A program made the position numbers and the translations under genes. The notes beneath the pieces are model-generated. The model did no database searches. It was not told where the DNA came from and was given only the letters and a program-made list of their open reading frames with translations. A stretch of 64,000 nucleotides of DNA from the NCBI GenBank assembly GCA_016713925.1, contig JADJOH010000007.1, positions 1,165,501 through 1,229,500 on the forward strand, given 5' to 3'. Shown one piece after another: positions 9,126 through 18,770 of this stretch. Origin of the DNA: Bacteroidota bacterium (GTDB lineage: Bacteria; Bacteroidota; Bacteroidia; AKYH767-A; OLB10). The stretch's first letter is position 1. Each line of letters begins with the position of its first letter.

Positions 9126-10769
9126 ATGAAATCATCCTATTACGGGAAAGTCCTCCGGGTTTTTCTATTCTCTCTCCTTCTCATTTCTCATCAGGTATTT
9201 AGTCAGGAACATCGCTGTCTGACTCAGGAATGGCATTTGCATAAACTTAGCGCTGACCCTTCTTATAAATTACGGTATGAGTCGACAGAAAACATCAATC
9301 ATTTTCAGAATAAGCTGTCAATTTTATCAGATACTACGCTGATTATTCCTGTTGTCTTTCATATTTTATACAATACGCCGGAGCAGAACATTAGCGAAGA
9401 GCAAATCGTTTCTCAAATTGATGTGCTAAATGAAGATTATTCTGTCAATAATGCTTCTTCAATGGATGTTCCTGCTGTATGGACGGGCTTGAAAAAAGAT
9501 AGTAAAATCCGCTTTATTCTCGCAAAAAGAGATCCTAACGGGAATTTTACAAACGGAATTACAAGAACCTCTACAAACATCAACGAATATAACATTTTTG
9601 ATCCTGCTTTATTTTCAACTGCCCTTGGTGGGCACGATGCATGGCCCAGAGGCAGCTATCTGAATATTTGGGTATGCAAGCTGGGATCAAATGCATTGGG
9701 ATTCGCTGCCTACCCCGGATCATCGGCAGCAACTGACGGCATTGTTATTAGTTACAAAGCATTGGGAAGAAACGGTACTGCTGCATCTCCCTACAATGCA
9801 GGGCGAACTTGTACCCATGAAATTGGACATTGGTTTTCACTCAATCATATCTGGGGAGATGATAATGACAATTGTTTGGGAAAAGATTTTCCCGTTACGC
9901 AAGCTGCACTGGATGATACTCCGAATCAGGCTGCACCTACTTTCCGTTGTAAAAAATTTCCGGAACTGGATGAGTGTTCCACCGTCGACCCGGGAATTAT
10001 GTACATGAATTATATGGATTATACAGACGACCGCTGTATGATGTTTTTTACTCCCGGCCAGGTAGCGAAAATGAGAATTATTGTGGATGGTCTTCGTGAT
10101 TCATTAAAATTAAGTAGCGGTCATTTGTTGCCGGCTTACACAGGATATGATGCCGCTATTGATTCCGTTTTAAATCCGGTACGACTCGCGGGAGACCGTT
10201 GTTTACAGCCGGAAATCCGGATTAAAAACAATGGTGCCGATACCATTAAAGAACTTCAAATCGCTTACGGAATTTATCAGGGTTTACAGAAATCATTTCA
10301 CTGGAAAGGTAGCCTGGCATCCGGCGATACTACTCATTTTATCTTACCGGAAATTGGTACGAATATGGGAAATCAGGTGATGGAATTCCGGTTGTTGGGA
10401 ACAGACAGTAACTCCGTAAATAATTATGCAAGTGCCGGCTTTAAAGTAAATAGTGCAGTGAATGAGAATTGCTCTACTTGTAAGATAAGCGCATACCCAA
10501 ATCCGGTTTCCGGTCAACGTGGAATTTGCGTGAAGTCTTGCCGGAATCAAAGTCAGATTTCTTTAGTAAGAATTATTAACACAATCGGTCAGGTTTTGTT
10601 TGAAGAGAAGATGAACCTTAACCCGGGCGATGCCATCCCCCTTGACCTGACATCATTTCAAAGTGGTGTGTACCTCCTGAATATAGAAGGTGATCTCTTC
10701 TCTGAAAGTGTCCGGTTTATTTACTTGCCCGGAGAGAACGGCGTCAATGGTCCAACTAACTGTAATTAA
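9126..10769 (+). CDS. Secreted M43-family zinc metalloprotease with T9SS-like C-terminus
   Basis: The 547-residue protein has an N-terminal signal sequence (hydrophobic run ending HQVFSQ) and the zinc motif HEIGHWFSLNHIWGD at residue 231. The Met-turn region is MNYMDYTDDRCMMFF. A CARDB-like beta domain (~345-440) follows, then a sorting-type domain opening AYPNPVSG. The C-terminus is unusual: the sorting domain is followed by about 14 extra residues (YLPGENGVNGPTNCN) instead of ending in the usual basic strand. It is a paralog of the proteases at 3.7 and 6.8 kb. It ends 3 bases before mqnE, so the two may share a transcript, though their functions look unrelated. Confidence 0.9.
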   Translation: MKSSYYGKVLRVFLFSLLLISHQVFSQEHRCLTQEWHLHKLSADPSYKLRYESTENINHFQNKLSILSDTTLIIPVVFHILYNTPEQNISEEQIVSQIDVLNEDYSVNNASSMDVPAVWTGLKKDSKIRFILAKRDPNGNFTNGITRTSTNINEYNIFDPALFSTALGGHDAWPRGSYLNIWVCKLGSNALGFAAYPGSSAATDGIVISYKALGRNGTAASPYNAGRTCTHEIGHWFSLNHIWGDDNDNCLGKDFPVTQAALDDTPNQAAPTFRCKKFPELDECSTVDPGIMYMNYMDYTDDRCMMFFTPGQVAKMRIIVDGLRDSLKLSSGHLLPAYTGYDAAIDSVLNPVRLAGDRCLQPEIRIKNNGADTIKELQIAYGIYQGLQKSFHWKGSLASGDTTHFILPEIGTNMGNQVMEFRLLGTDSNSVNNYASAGFKVNSAVNENCSTCKISAYPNPVSGQRGICVKSCRNQSQISLVRIINTIGQVLFEEKMNLNPGDAIPLDLTSFQSGVYLLNIEGDLFSESVRFIYLPGENGVNGPTNCN

Positions 10770-10772
10770 AAA

Positions 10773-11921
10773 ATGTCAGCAGAAAACATTCAACACCTCT
10801 TGCAGCATAGTGATGTAATGATGCAGCACATCACCAATAAAATTATAAATGGGGAGCGCATCGATGACAAAGAGGCGAACTATCTCTTTGAGGAAGGAGA
10901 GCTGTCTTCCTGCGGAGTTCTTGCAAATTATATTCGTGAAAAGAAGAATGGGAATTACACTTTTTTCAACCGTAATTTTCATATTGAGCCTACCAATGTT
11001 TGTGTTTTCTCCTGTAAATTTTGTTCCTATTCACAGGATTACAAGCAAAAAGAAGCGGGTTGGGAACTTGGCATAGAAGAGATGTTTCAAAGAGTGGTGG
11101 CCTATGACCATCTTCCCATCACAGAGGTGCATATCGTAGGAGGAGTTCATCCGAAACTTGATCTTCAATTTTTTGGAGAACTGCTGGAAAGAATAAAAAA
11201 GCATCGTCCGGAATTGCATATTAAAGGATTCACTGCTGTTGAATTGGACTATATGTTTCGGAAGGCGAAAATGTCAGCATCTGAAGGAATTGCATTTCTA
11301 AAATCAAAAGGACTTGATTCCATTCCCGGTGGTGGTGCAGAGATCTTCGACGAAGTCATCCGGGAGCAGATCTGCGCGGATAAAGCGGATGCGAATCGCT
11401 GGCTTGAAATTCATGAAGCTACTCATCAGGCCGGACTACGTAGTAACGCCACTATGCTGTATGGGCATATTGAAAAGTATGCTCATCGGATTGATCATAT
11501 GCGTCGTTTAAGAGAACTTCAGGATAAGACCGGAGGATTTCAAACTTTTATCCCGTTGAAGTTCCGGAATATGGATAATGATATGGATAATATTCCGGAA
11601 TCAACACTTATTGATGACTTAAAGACCTATGCCATCAGCCGGATTTATCTGGACAATTTTGATCATATAAAAGCGTATTGGCCGATGCTGGGAAGAAGCA
11701 CAGCTCAAATCACTCAATCTTTTGGAGTAGATGATCTGGATGGAACCATTGATGACAGCACCAAAATTTATTCATTAGCCGGAGCAGAGGAACAGGTGCC
11801 GGTTTTAACGACTGAACAACTGGTTGAACTTATTCAGCAATCCGGCAGAATTCCCGTGGAAAGAGATACCCTTTACAACAGAATCCGGGTGTACGATACC
11901 AGCGAAACAACGGCATATTAA
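10773..11921 (+). CDS. mqnE: Aminofutalosine synthase MqnE (radical SAM)
   Basis: The 382-residue protein carries the radical-SAM cluster motif CVFSCKFC (C-x3-C-x2-C) in the context HIEPTNVCVFSC, followed by VGGVHPKLDL, IKGFTAVELDY and PGGGAEIF. These are shared by MqnE, MqnC and CofH. In Bacteroidota the MqnE role fits: it joins 3-(1-carboxyvinyloxy)benzoate to SAM to give aminofutalosine, in the futalosine route to menaquinone. CofH (F420 synthesis) is the nearest alternative but is not expected in this phylum. Other mqn genes are not in the window. It begins 3 bases after the M43 stop codon and converges with the LptF/G permease. Confidence 0.86.
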   Translation: MSAENIQHLLQHSDVMMQHITNKIINGERIDDKEANYLFEEGELSSCGVLANYIREKKNGNYTFFNRNFHIEPTNVCVFSCKFCSYSQDYKQKEAGWELGIEEMFQRVVAYDHLPITEVHIVGGVHPKLDLQFFGELLERIKKHRPELHIKGFTAVELDYMFRKAKMSASEGIAFLKSKGLDSIPGGGAEIFDEVIREQICADKADANRWLEIHEATHQAGLRSNATMLYGHIEKYAHRIDHMRRLRELQDKTGGFQTFIPLKFRNMDNDMDNIPESTLIDDLKTYAISRIYLDNFDHIKAYWPMLGRSTAQITQSFGVDDLDGTIDDSTKIYSLAGAEEQVPVLTTEQLVELIQQSGRIPVERDTLYNRIRVYDTSETTAY

Positions 11922-11971
11922 TATCAAGATAAAATCTTTTCGAAGACGCATATCCAAAAGCTAATTCCGGA

Positions 11972-13054
11972 TTATCGGGAAGCTTTTCTGAGCAGGTAGA
12001 TCGCAATAAAGGTGTAAAAAATATTCGGGATCCATACGGCCAGCCATGCCGGAAGATTACCGTTGGTAGCAAAGGTTTGACTGACCTGCATAAACATGAT
12101 GTAGGTAAAGCTTAAAAGAATACCGGCACCGATCTGGACACCAATACCACCACGCACTTTTCTGCTGGAAAGAGAAACGCCGATAATAGTAAGAATGAAA
12201 GTAGCAAAAGGGTAGGAGAGTCGCTTGTATTTTTCTACCAGGTAAAAGGGCACTTCTTCTGATCCTCGCAGTGTTTCCTGACGAATGTAATCATTCAATG
12301 CCGGTGTATCCATCGTTTCAATAAAGTTAGTTCTCCTGTTGAATTCAGAAGGATAAAAAGCGAAGACCGTATCCATGCGATAGCCGGTTTCAATTTTCTC
12401 CTTCATCCCGTTAATCTCCCTGGTGAAATAATTCTCGAGCGTCCATTTATTCTTCAGCGTGTCCCAGTAAATTCTTTCTGAGAGCAACTTAAAAACGATT
12501 TTATCATTTTCGATTTTCTCATAAGAAAACTGGTACCCGATTTTATCAATATTATTGAAACTCTCGAAGTAGATAAACTGTCCCGGGGCAATCTGACGGT
12601 GAACGTGCCGGTTCTTAAAGATGTATGGATTCTTAATGTACTTCGTTTCGAAATTTATCCTTGCAGTATTAGAATGTGGGATCACATAATTATTCATGTA
12701 AAAAGAAAGCAATGCCAGAATAAGTGAAGAAACAACATACGGAACCAATAGTCTTTGGAAACTCACCCCACTCGCAAGTATGGCAATAATTTCCGTTTGA
12801 CCGGCCATGCGTGACGTAAAAAAAATCACGGAAATGAAAATAAACAGCGGACTAAAAAGATTAGCGAAGAAGGGAATGAAGTTCATGTAGTAATCGAAGA
12901 CAATAGCCCTCAAAGGCGCCTCTCTCTCGAGAAAATCATCAATCTTTTCGCTAATATCAAATACGATGGCAATGGAAATGATCAATGCCAGGGCGAAGAA
13001 AAACGTCCCCAGAAATTTCTTAATAATATATAAATCGAGAATTTTAATTTTCAC
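11972..13054 (-). CDS. LptF/LptG family permease (YjgP/YjgQ)
   Basis: The 360-residue protein begins MKIKILDLYIIKKFLGTFFFAL. It has the layout of LptF/G: a first helix (~15-35), two more helices (~50-125), a long periplasmic beta-jellyroll segment (~130-270), and three C-terminal helices (PFATFILTIIGVSLSSRKVRGG onward). These permeases form the inner-membrane core of the lipopolysaccharide export machine with LptB and LptC. It follows tgt with about 70 bases between them, a common Bacteroidota order. LptF and LptG cannot be told apart here. Confidence 0.88.
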   Translation of the reverse strand: MKIKILDLYIIKKFLGTFFFALALIISIAIVFDISEKIDDFLEREAPLRAIVFDYYMNFIPFFANLFSPLFIFISVIFFTSRMAGQTEIIAILASGVSFQRLLVPYVVSSLILALLSFYMNNYVIPHSNTARINFETKYIKNPYIFKNRHVHRQIAPGQFIYFESFNNIDKIGYQFSYEKIENDKIVFKLLSERIYWDTLKNKWTLENYFTREINGMKEKIETGYRMDTVFAFYPSEFNRRTNFIETMDTPALNDYIRQETLRGSEEVPFYLVEKYKRLSYPFATFILTIIGVSLSSRKVRGGIGVQIGAGILLSFTYIMFMQVSQTFATNGNLPAWLAVWIPNIFYTFIAIYLLRKASR

Positions 13055-13124
13055 TTTCTACAGGTACTTGTATAAACAGATTAATATTGATGTTGCATAT
13101 ACTATTAATTCTAACATAATCTTT

Positions 13125-14272
13125 CTAAAGTCTTCTACTCACTTTTTCAACCATCTCCTTTTTCCATAAATTGAAATCACCGTTCAATATATGGGCTCTG
13201 GCTTCTTTCACCAGCCAAAGATAGAAGCTAAGGTTATGCAAGGTCGCGATTTGGGCCGCCAGCATTTCTTTAGAGATATGCAGATGGCGAAGATACGCTT
13301 TGGAATACCCTTTATCTACATAGGAAGTACCTTCTGCATCAAGTGGAGATAAATCGTTCTTCCATTTTTCATTTCGGATATTGATGATCCCCTCGCTGGT
13401 AAACAACATGCCGTTTCGGGCGTTCCGGGTAGGCATCACACAGTCGAACATATCTATACCCCGTGCAATCCCTTCGAGGATATTAGCCGGTGTCCCAACG
13501 CCCATGAGGTAACGTGGCTTATCTTTAGGAAGTATGTCGGTTACGAGATCCGTGAGCTCGTACATTTGCTCAATCGGCTCTCCAACAGAAAGACCTCCGA
13601 TGGCGTTGCCTTCCCTGTCCATGGAGGCTATGAATTCAGCACTCTGAATACGCAAGTCCCGATAGGTACTGCCCTGAACAATCGGAAATAAGGATTGATG
13701 ATATCCATAGAGCGGAGGATGCTTATCGGTATGTATACAACAGCGTTCCAGCCAGCGGTGCGTCAACTCCATCGATTTCTTTGCCGCTTTATGTTCACAA
13801 GGATAGGCAGTACATTCATCAAAAGCCATAAAAATATCTCCTCCGATACTTCTTTGGATATCCATAGCACGCTCCGGAGTAAATAAATGTTTGGACCCAT
13901 CAATATGAGAGGTAAACTGAACACCTTCTTCCTTAATTTTACGAATACCACTCAATGAAAACACCTGGAATCCGCCACTATCAGTAAGTATCGGACCCTC
14001 CCAATTCATGAATTTATGCAGCCCGCCGGCTTGTTCCAGCAGCTCAGTTCCCGGACGGAGATAAAGATGATACGTGTTACCAAGAATTATCTGAGCACCG
14101 ATGTCATCTTTCAGCTCATGCTGATGAACACCTTTTACAGTACCTGCAGTACCCACCGGCATAAAAATAGGAGTCTCTATTTTCCCATGTGCGGTTTCTA
14201 TAATTCCGCCCGGGCTTTCGAAGCTTCATCCGTATGGATCAATTTAAATTTCAACTTTTCTGATTTCTTCAT
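13125..14272 (-). CDS. tgt: tRNA-guanine (queuine) transglycosylase, frameshifted near its start
   Basis: Tgt exchanges the wobble guanine of GUN-anticodon tRNAs for a queuosine precursor. The frame from 14162 already holds DSGGFQVFSL (catalytic Asp), GGLSVGE, MGVGTP and MPTRNARNG. A normal N-terminus is encoded upstream in a different frame from an ATG at 14272 (MKKSEKLKFKLIHTDEASKAR). The two frames join perfectly if one base is added in the C-run near 14206, giving ARAGIIETAHGKIETP and a 382-residue protein of normal size. The zinc-binding cysteines of proteobacterial Tgt (CxCxxC) are absent; the equivalent stretch reads EGTSYVDKGYSKAYLRHL. Confidence 0.9.
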
Positions 14273-14323
14273 TCCTCTATCGTCGAAAACTAATTCACAT
14301 TTTCATTTCAAATAAACCCCTGT

Positions 14324-15058
14324 TCACTTATTGTTTTGACTATTTATTATCTCACGGATAGCTACAGAAGCACAAACAGCACCGAATGTGGCCGGCAGGT
14401 AGGAGATCGTTCCATACGCTGATTTTTTAAACCGACTACCATCGGTCAGCATGAGCGATTCTTTGATGACAAGCTCCGTAGAAAACACTGCTTTTACTCC
14501 GGTACGGATGCCGAGAACGCCTAATCGTTTGCGTACATATTGAGCAAAAGGACAAGTATGTGTTTTCGAAATATCAGCTACTTCCAGTTTAGTTGGATCG
14601 AGCTTTCCCCCGGCACCCATGCTGCTCACAATGGGAAGACCTTTCATCACCGCCGTTGAAATAACTGTTGCCTTCGGAGTAATACTATCTATCGCTTCAA
14701 TGACATAATCAAAAGGACGGCTAAACACTTCTTCCACTTCATCCGGCATCAGGAAATGAGGAATGACATGAACCTCTATTTCCGGGTTGATCGATTTGAT
14801 ACGTTCTTCCATCAACAGCGCTTTAGATTGACCTTCGGTGGTGGCCAGCGCGGGTAACTGACGATTTCGGTTACTTGCTTCCACATCATCGCCATCTACA
14901 ATTGTCATTTTTCCGATGCCGGCCCGGGCAATAAATTCTGCAGCATATGAACCTACACCACCAAGACCGATAATCAGTACATGTGCCTGCTGCAAACGAT
15001 CCAGGCCTTCTGAACCCACCAATAATTCAGTACGCGAAAGCCACTTACGTTCCTGCAT
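14324..15058 (-). CDS. tcdA: tRNA threonylcarbamoyladenosine dehydratase TcdA (ThiF/E1-like)
   Basis: The 244-residue protein has the E1-like nucleotide-binding motif GLGGVGSYAAE, the following acidic-strand motif IVDGDDVEASNRNRQ, and the later EAIDSITPK and TKLEVADISKTHTCPFA segments typical of TcdA (CsdL/YgdL). It cyclises N6-threonylcarbamoyladenosine at tRNA position 37 in an ATP-dependent step. Length and motif order match the family. Its start lies inside the remnant 3' end of tatD, with a 14-bp overlap. This implies an original trmH-tatD-tcdA operon read on the minus strand. Confidence 0.92.
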   Translation of the reverse strand: MQERKWLSRTELLVGSEGLDRLQQAHVLIIGLGGVGSYAAEFIARAGIGKMTIVDGDDVEASNRNRQLPALATTEGQSKALLMEERIKSINPEIEVHVIPHFLMPDEVEEVFSRPFDYVIEAIDSITPKATVISTAVMKGLPIVSSMGAGGKLDPTKLEVADISKTHTCPFAQYVRKRLGVLGIRTGVKAVFSTELVIKESLMLTDGSRFKKSAYGTISYLPATFGAVCASVAIREIINSQNNK

Positions 15059-15537
15059 AGCCGAATATCTTACAAAAACGCTGATAAATATCGTTCTTTA
15101 AAATTTCCATCTCCAGATTCCGCAGTGTAGCTACACGTTGGTAAAGCTCAAGGCTGTGTAGGTTTCAGATTCCGATGTATGATGGAAATCTCATGGTGTG
15201 TCCTCACCGAATGGATGATCAATGGCTTTTTCGCTTCCTCTGACAATTGAACCACTGCCATAAACACCTCTTCCTGCAACGATAGGGGCAAATCGGTAAG
15301 ACCATCCATTCCTGCTTCACCAATTGCCAGCACTTTAGGATGATGGATATATTCCTTTAATGTAGTGACATCATCCAACCAATGATCGGGATGAATATGA
15401 CGCGGATGAATTCCAATAGAATATAATCCTTCCTTTTCCAACAGCCGGGCGGCAGCATCCGGATTTAATATATTTTGTATTGCCACTACTCCTTCCGCAG
15501 GTGGGTGATGACTATGTATATCAATAAATGGTATCAT
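15045..15537 (-). pseudogene. TatD-family metal-dependent hydrolase, internal deletion
   Basis: The open part (15148-15537, 129 residues) shows the TatD metal ligands DIHSHH, GEAGMDG and IIHSVRTHHE. It then runs into a stop at 15148. Directly beyond it, in another frame, lies the normal TatD C-terminus (LELYQRVATLRNLEMEIL, then IYQRFCKIFGYAGT and TAA at 15045). Compared with usual proteins of about 215 residues, roughly 60 residues are missing between them. The missing part includes the second WIIHGF-type histidine and the ETD aspartate. The gene therefore cannot make a full active site as sequenced. Its 5' end overlaps trmH by 4 bp. Confidence 0.75.
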
Positions 15538-16235
15538 GTGTTTTCACGGTCCTGGTAAAACCGTTCTATAAGTAATTCGTTTCTATATAAATTTTTTAAT
15601 GTCCAAGCTGCTCGTAAATCATCTTTTTCCTTCTCACTCAGTCTCCAGTTAATACCGGTGGTGTTCCTGACACGATGACTTAACTCCTGCAAAAGAATAG
15701 CACCTGCTACCGAAATATTTAAACTCTCCGTAAAACCATGCATGGGTATCCTGACGAAGGCATCGGCCTCTTGCTTTACAATTTCCGAAATCCCTATATT
15801 TTCCTGACCCATTACCAACGCTATAGGAGAACTTAAATCGATATCATGCAAAGAAGGATGGCCCTCCTGAGGAGATGTAGCTACAATTTTAAAACCCTTT
15901 TCATGAAGCAAATCCATACACTGTTTTGAATTATTCATCGCTTCATTATACCGATGGACCGTCAGCCATTTATGCGCTCCCTGCAGCACTTTTTTGGCGG
16001 GCTTGAACTTCGCACCATTTTCAATGATATGCACCTCCTGGATGCCGAAACATTCGCAGGAACGCATCACCGCATTGGCATTGTGCGGATCCACTATATT
16101 CTCTAATACACAGGAAAGATAGCGCGTTCGATTTTCCAGCACCTTTTCAAAACGCTGCTTTCGCTCATCCAGAAGGAAACCCTGAAGATAGGAGAGGAGG
16201 GTAGGAGAAATATCCTGGGAGTTTACGGACTTCAC
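15534..16235 (-). CDS. trmH: TrmH-family tRNA 2'-O-methyltransferase (SpoU class)
   Basis: SPOUT-fold methyltransferases of this type methylate the ribose of G18 in tRNA. The protein shows the three TrmH motifs in order: DPHNANAVMRSCECFGIQ (motif 1 Asn and Arg), ALVMGQENIGIS (motif 2) and IPMHGFTESLNISVAGAIL (motif 3, knotted SAM site). The frame is open to a TTG at 16283 and has no ATG near the start. A GTG at 16235 gives the typical N-terminus (KSVNSQDISPTLLSYLQGF), so it is preferred, with moderate certainty. The last bases overlap the tatD remnant. TrmH is favoured over TrmB/RlmB-type relatives by size. Confidence 0.85.
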   Translation of the reverse strand: MKSVNSQDISPTLLSYLQGFLLDERKQRFEKVLENRTRYLSCVLENIVDPHNANAVMRSCECFGIQEVHIIENGAKFKPAKKVLQGAHKWLTVHRYNEAMNNSKQCMDLLHEKGFKIVATSPQEGHPSLHDIDLSSPIALVMGQENIGISEIVKQEADAFVRIPMHGFTESLNISVAGAILLQELSHRVRNTTGINWRLSEKEKDDLRAAWTLKNLYRNELLIERFYQDRENT

Positions 16236-16490
16236 AGGGCAAAGATAAATTTGTATTTGAGGCAACACGAAATGAAGGTGCAAATTTGCACAGGCACGAA
16301 AAAAGAGGGCAATAGGTGCGATTTGTCTAAATTAAAGATGATCGTCATCGAGTAATGACAACGGATTCTAAAATTGTCCATAAACCTCACAAACAGAAAT
16401 CTGTTCAAAAGTAGTGTAGAAGTCCGGAAGAACTATTTTGAATAAAGAAATTTTATTCCGTACTTTACGTAATGCAATCTACATAAAAAT

Positions 16491-17612
16491 ATGGACAAAG
16501 TTGAAAACCCATTTCCGGTTGTCACTTATTTGGGAAGTGATTATTTCTGCGACAGGGAGTCGGAAACGGAAAGGTTAATGGAAGCGATAAAAAACGGTCG
16601 CAACACCACACTTACCGCTTTGCGAAGAATGGGGAAAACGGGTCTGATTCAGCATGTTTTTGAACAACTGAATAAGAAGAAAAGTATTCGCAGTTTTTAT
16701 ATCGATTTATATCCAACTCAATCACAGGCCGATCTGATACGAAGTCTGGCGAAACATACATTGGGAAAACTGGACAATAATCATATTAAGTTAATGCGGG
16801 AACTGGCCAACTTTTTCACTCATCTCCGTCCTGTTATTCAGTATGATCCGCTGAGCGGTGCTCCCTCTGTGGAATTCACCTTGGATACAAACTTTCAGGC
16901 AGAACATAGTTTGGATCAGGTCTTCACCTACCTTGAACGTAGTGGACAACAGCTTGTCATTGCGTTGGATGAATTTCAACAAATAACAGAATACAAGGAG
17001 AAAAACACAGAAGCACTACTCCGGACATTTGTACAGAGATCGAAAAATATACGGTTCATTTTCTCAGGAAGCCATAGCAGTATGTTACAGGCGATGTTCA
17101 GAGATCAAGGCCGCCCATTTTATCAAAGTACCGACATGATGCAGTTGGGACCGATAGAACATGAAGCCTATGCCAAATTCATTGTTGAAAAATTTGCTGA
17201 ATCCCGTCGTAAAATAAGTGTTGAAAATGCAGAACGCATACTCGACTGGTGCAGGCACCATACATACTACGTTCAATTAGTGTGCAATCGCCTGTTTGCC
17301 AGGGGAATCAAGCAACCTGATGAATGGTACATTGAGCGATTATTTCAGGAAATTTTACAGGAAAATCAGCCGGTATATTTCAATTATCGAAAACTACTAA
17401 CTTCCAATCAATGGACATTATTGAAAGGTATCGCAAATGAAAAGGGAGCGCGATTAGTTATGGGCGCAGAATTCATCCGGAAAAATGATCTTGGAACCCC
17501 TAGTTCAGTCCAAACCGCATTATTAGCTCTCCAGGAGAAAGAGATGATTTTTGAAGAAGATGGAAGATGGTGGGTGTATGATGTGTTTCTAAGCAGATGG
17601 CTGGAAGATTAA
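16491..17612 (+). CDS. AAA-type ATPase of the archaeal-ATPase (STAND-like) group
   Basis: The 373-residue protein has a Walker A region ALRRMGKTGLIQ (about residue 43), a Walker B VIALDEFQQI (about residue 157), and a sensor-like RFIFSGSHSSM strand. A C-terminal winged-helix part (SSVQTALLALQEKEMIF ... WWVYDVFLSRWL) follows. This is the pfam01637-like arrangement found in many stand-alone ATPases of Bacteroidota and archaea, for which no substrate is known. It stands alone, with no operon partner, and is transcribed divergently from trmH across about 250 bases. A role in stress or defence is sometimes guessed for the family, but nothing here supports one. Confidence 0.82.
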   Translation: MDKVENPFPVVTYLGSDYFCDRESETERLMEAIKNGRNTTLTALRRMGKTGLIQHVFEQLNKKKSIRSFYIDLYPTQSQADLIRSLAKHTLGKLDNNHIKLMRELANFFTHLRPVIQYDPLSGAPSVEFTLDTNFQAEHSLDQVFTYLERSGQQLVIALDEFQQITEYKEKNTEALLRTFVQRSKNIRFIFSGSHSSMLQAMFRDQGRPFYQSTDMMQLGPIEHEAYAKFIVEKFAESRRKISVENAERILDWCRHHTYYVQLVCNRLFARGIKQPDEWYIERLFQEILQENQPVYFNYRKLLTSNQWTLLKGIANEKGARLVMGAEFIRKNDLGTPSSVQTALLALQEKEMIFEEDGRWWVYDVFLSRWLED

Positions 17613-17758
17613 TAATTCCTTGGATTAGCTATCGCTATTTTGGCCCTCGATCATGTAAGAGACTACTTTCATCTATCAGCCAATGTGGATGACCTGCTAA
17701 ATCTGGCGACAAATTCTAAATCATTGCTACCGTTTATAAAATAAATAGTTTTTATAAA

Positions 17759-18676
17759 CTATTTCCATACTGTTCTTAGCCCGAACGTTCCAAGTAAATA
17801 GCTACCTGTAATTGTTGAGCCTTCCTGAATATCCAATACTCTAACCCCCGGCCTGAATTCTGAAAAAAGATGGAAGTTCTTCAGGAATTCACTTTTCTTC
17901 CCGATCCGAAAATTAATTCCTAAAGGAATAAATCCATTTAAAACCCAACTGCTTTTGCCTTGAATATTTTCGGAAGTAAAATCAGCCTTTTCTCGTTTGG
18001 AGGGTGATGAACTATTGTTATTATTTGTTTCCGTAATAAGATACTCCTCCAGATAATTGATGGTATACCGTTCTACCTGATACAAATTATTAAAAGAAAT
18101 GCCTGCTGACATACCCGCACCGGCATAAAACATCCATCGACGCCCGGTATTCGTACGTAAGAGAACTGAAAACTCAGCATTGATTATAGAAGAAGAGAAA
18201 CTAATATTACAATGATCCTCACGGGTAGAATCACGCAAATAAACGATCTGCCCTTGCGTATTATATAAAGTATCAAACCTGAATGAAGATTCATTACTCA
18301 AAAAAGTATTCATATAGTCACCACTTTCATAGCTGATCCCAAAACGAAGGAGAGGAGAGCCTTTTCCACTTTCACGACGCGACTTACCGGCAACGGCTCC
18401 AAGTTGTATTCCGAAGTAGGAATGTTTGTTCCATATTCCGTCACCCGAACTTTTAAAGTCCGTTAAATTTTCCTTTAATAAAGATGATTCCGGTAACATT
18501 GACCTTAAATCCTGCACATTAAATACCGTACTTTTCCCGGATGCACTACCGGAAAGAATAAAAATTTCTGAAAGTACATTTCCCTTTTCAGTTGAAAGCG
18601 GAGTCTGAGCATTCCCAAACAGTGGAGCACAGAGACAAATTTGTAAGCAGTTTTTTAATATGCTATTTTTCTTCAT
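17759..18676 (-). CDS. Exported hypothetical protein, possible outer-membrane beta-barrel
   Basis: The start is set at the ATG at 18676 because it opens a lipid-export-like signal peptide (MKKNSILKNCLQICLCAPLF, cleavage after GNAQ). An upstream ATG at 18754 has no such feature. The ~305-residue mature part alternates polar and hydrophobic residues in strand-like runs (FGISYESGDYMNTF, RRWMFYAGAGMSAGI, GFIPLGINFRIGKK) and ends in an aromatic-rich strand (GTFGLRTVWK), as in outer-membrane barrels. I do not recognise a named family. It follows the T9SS protein gene at 18.8-19.6 kb on the same strand with about 90 bases between them. Confidence 0.6.
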   Translation of the reverse strand: MKKNSILKNCLQICLCAPLFGNAQTPLSTEKGNVLSEIFILSGSASGKSTVFNVQDLRSMLPESSLLKENLTDFKSSGDGIWNKHSYFGIQLGAVAGKSRRESGKGSPLLRFGISYESGDYMNTFLSNESSFRFDTLYNTQGQIVYLRDSTREDHCNISFSSSIINAEFSVLLRTNTGRRWMFYAGAGMSAGISFNNLYQVERYTINYLEEYLITETNNNNSSSPSKREKADFTSENIQGKSSWVLNGFIPLGINFRIGKKSEFLKNFHLFSEFRPGVRVLDIQEGSTITGSYLLGTFGLRTVWK

Positions 18677-18770
18677 TGTTCTAAAGTACTCAAAAAAATC
18701 GAATTTGGAATTCAGCTGTATATGGAAATTTCTTCCATTATTTTTTTTATTCAAAACATCAACAGATTTG

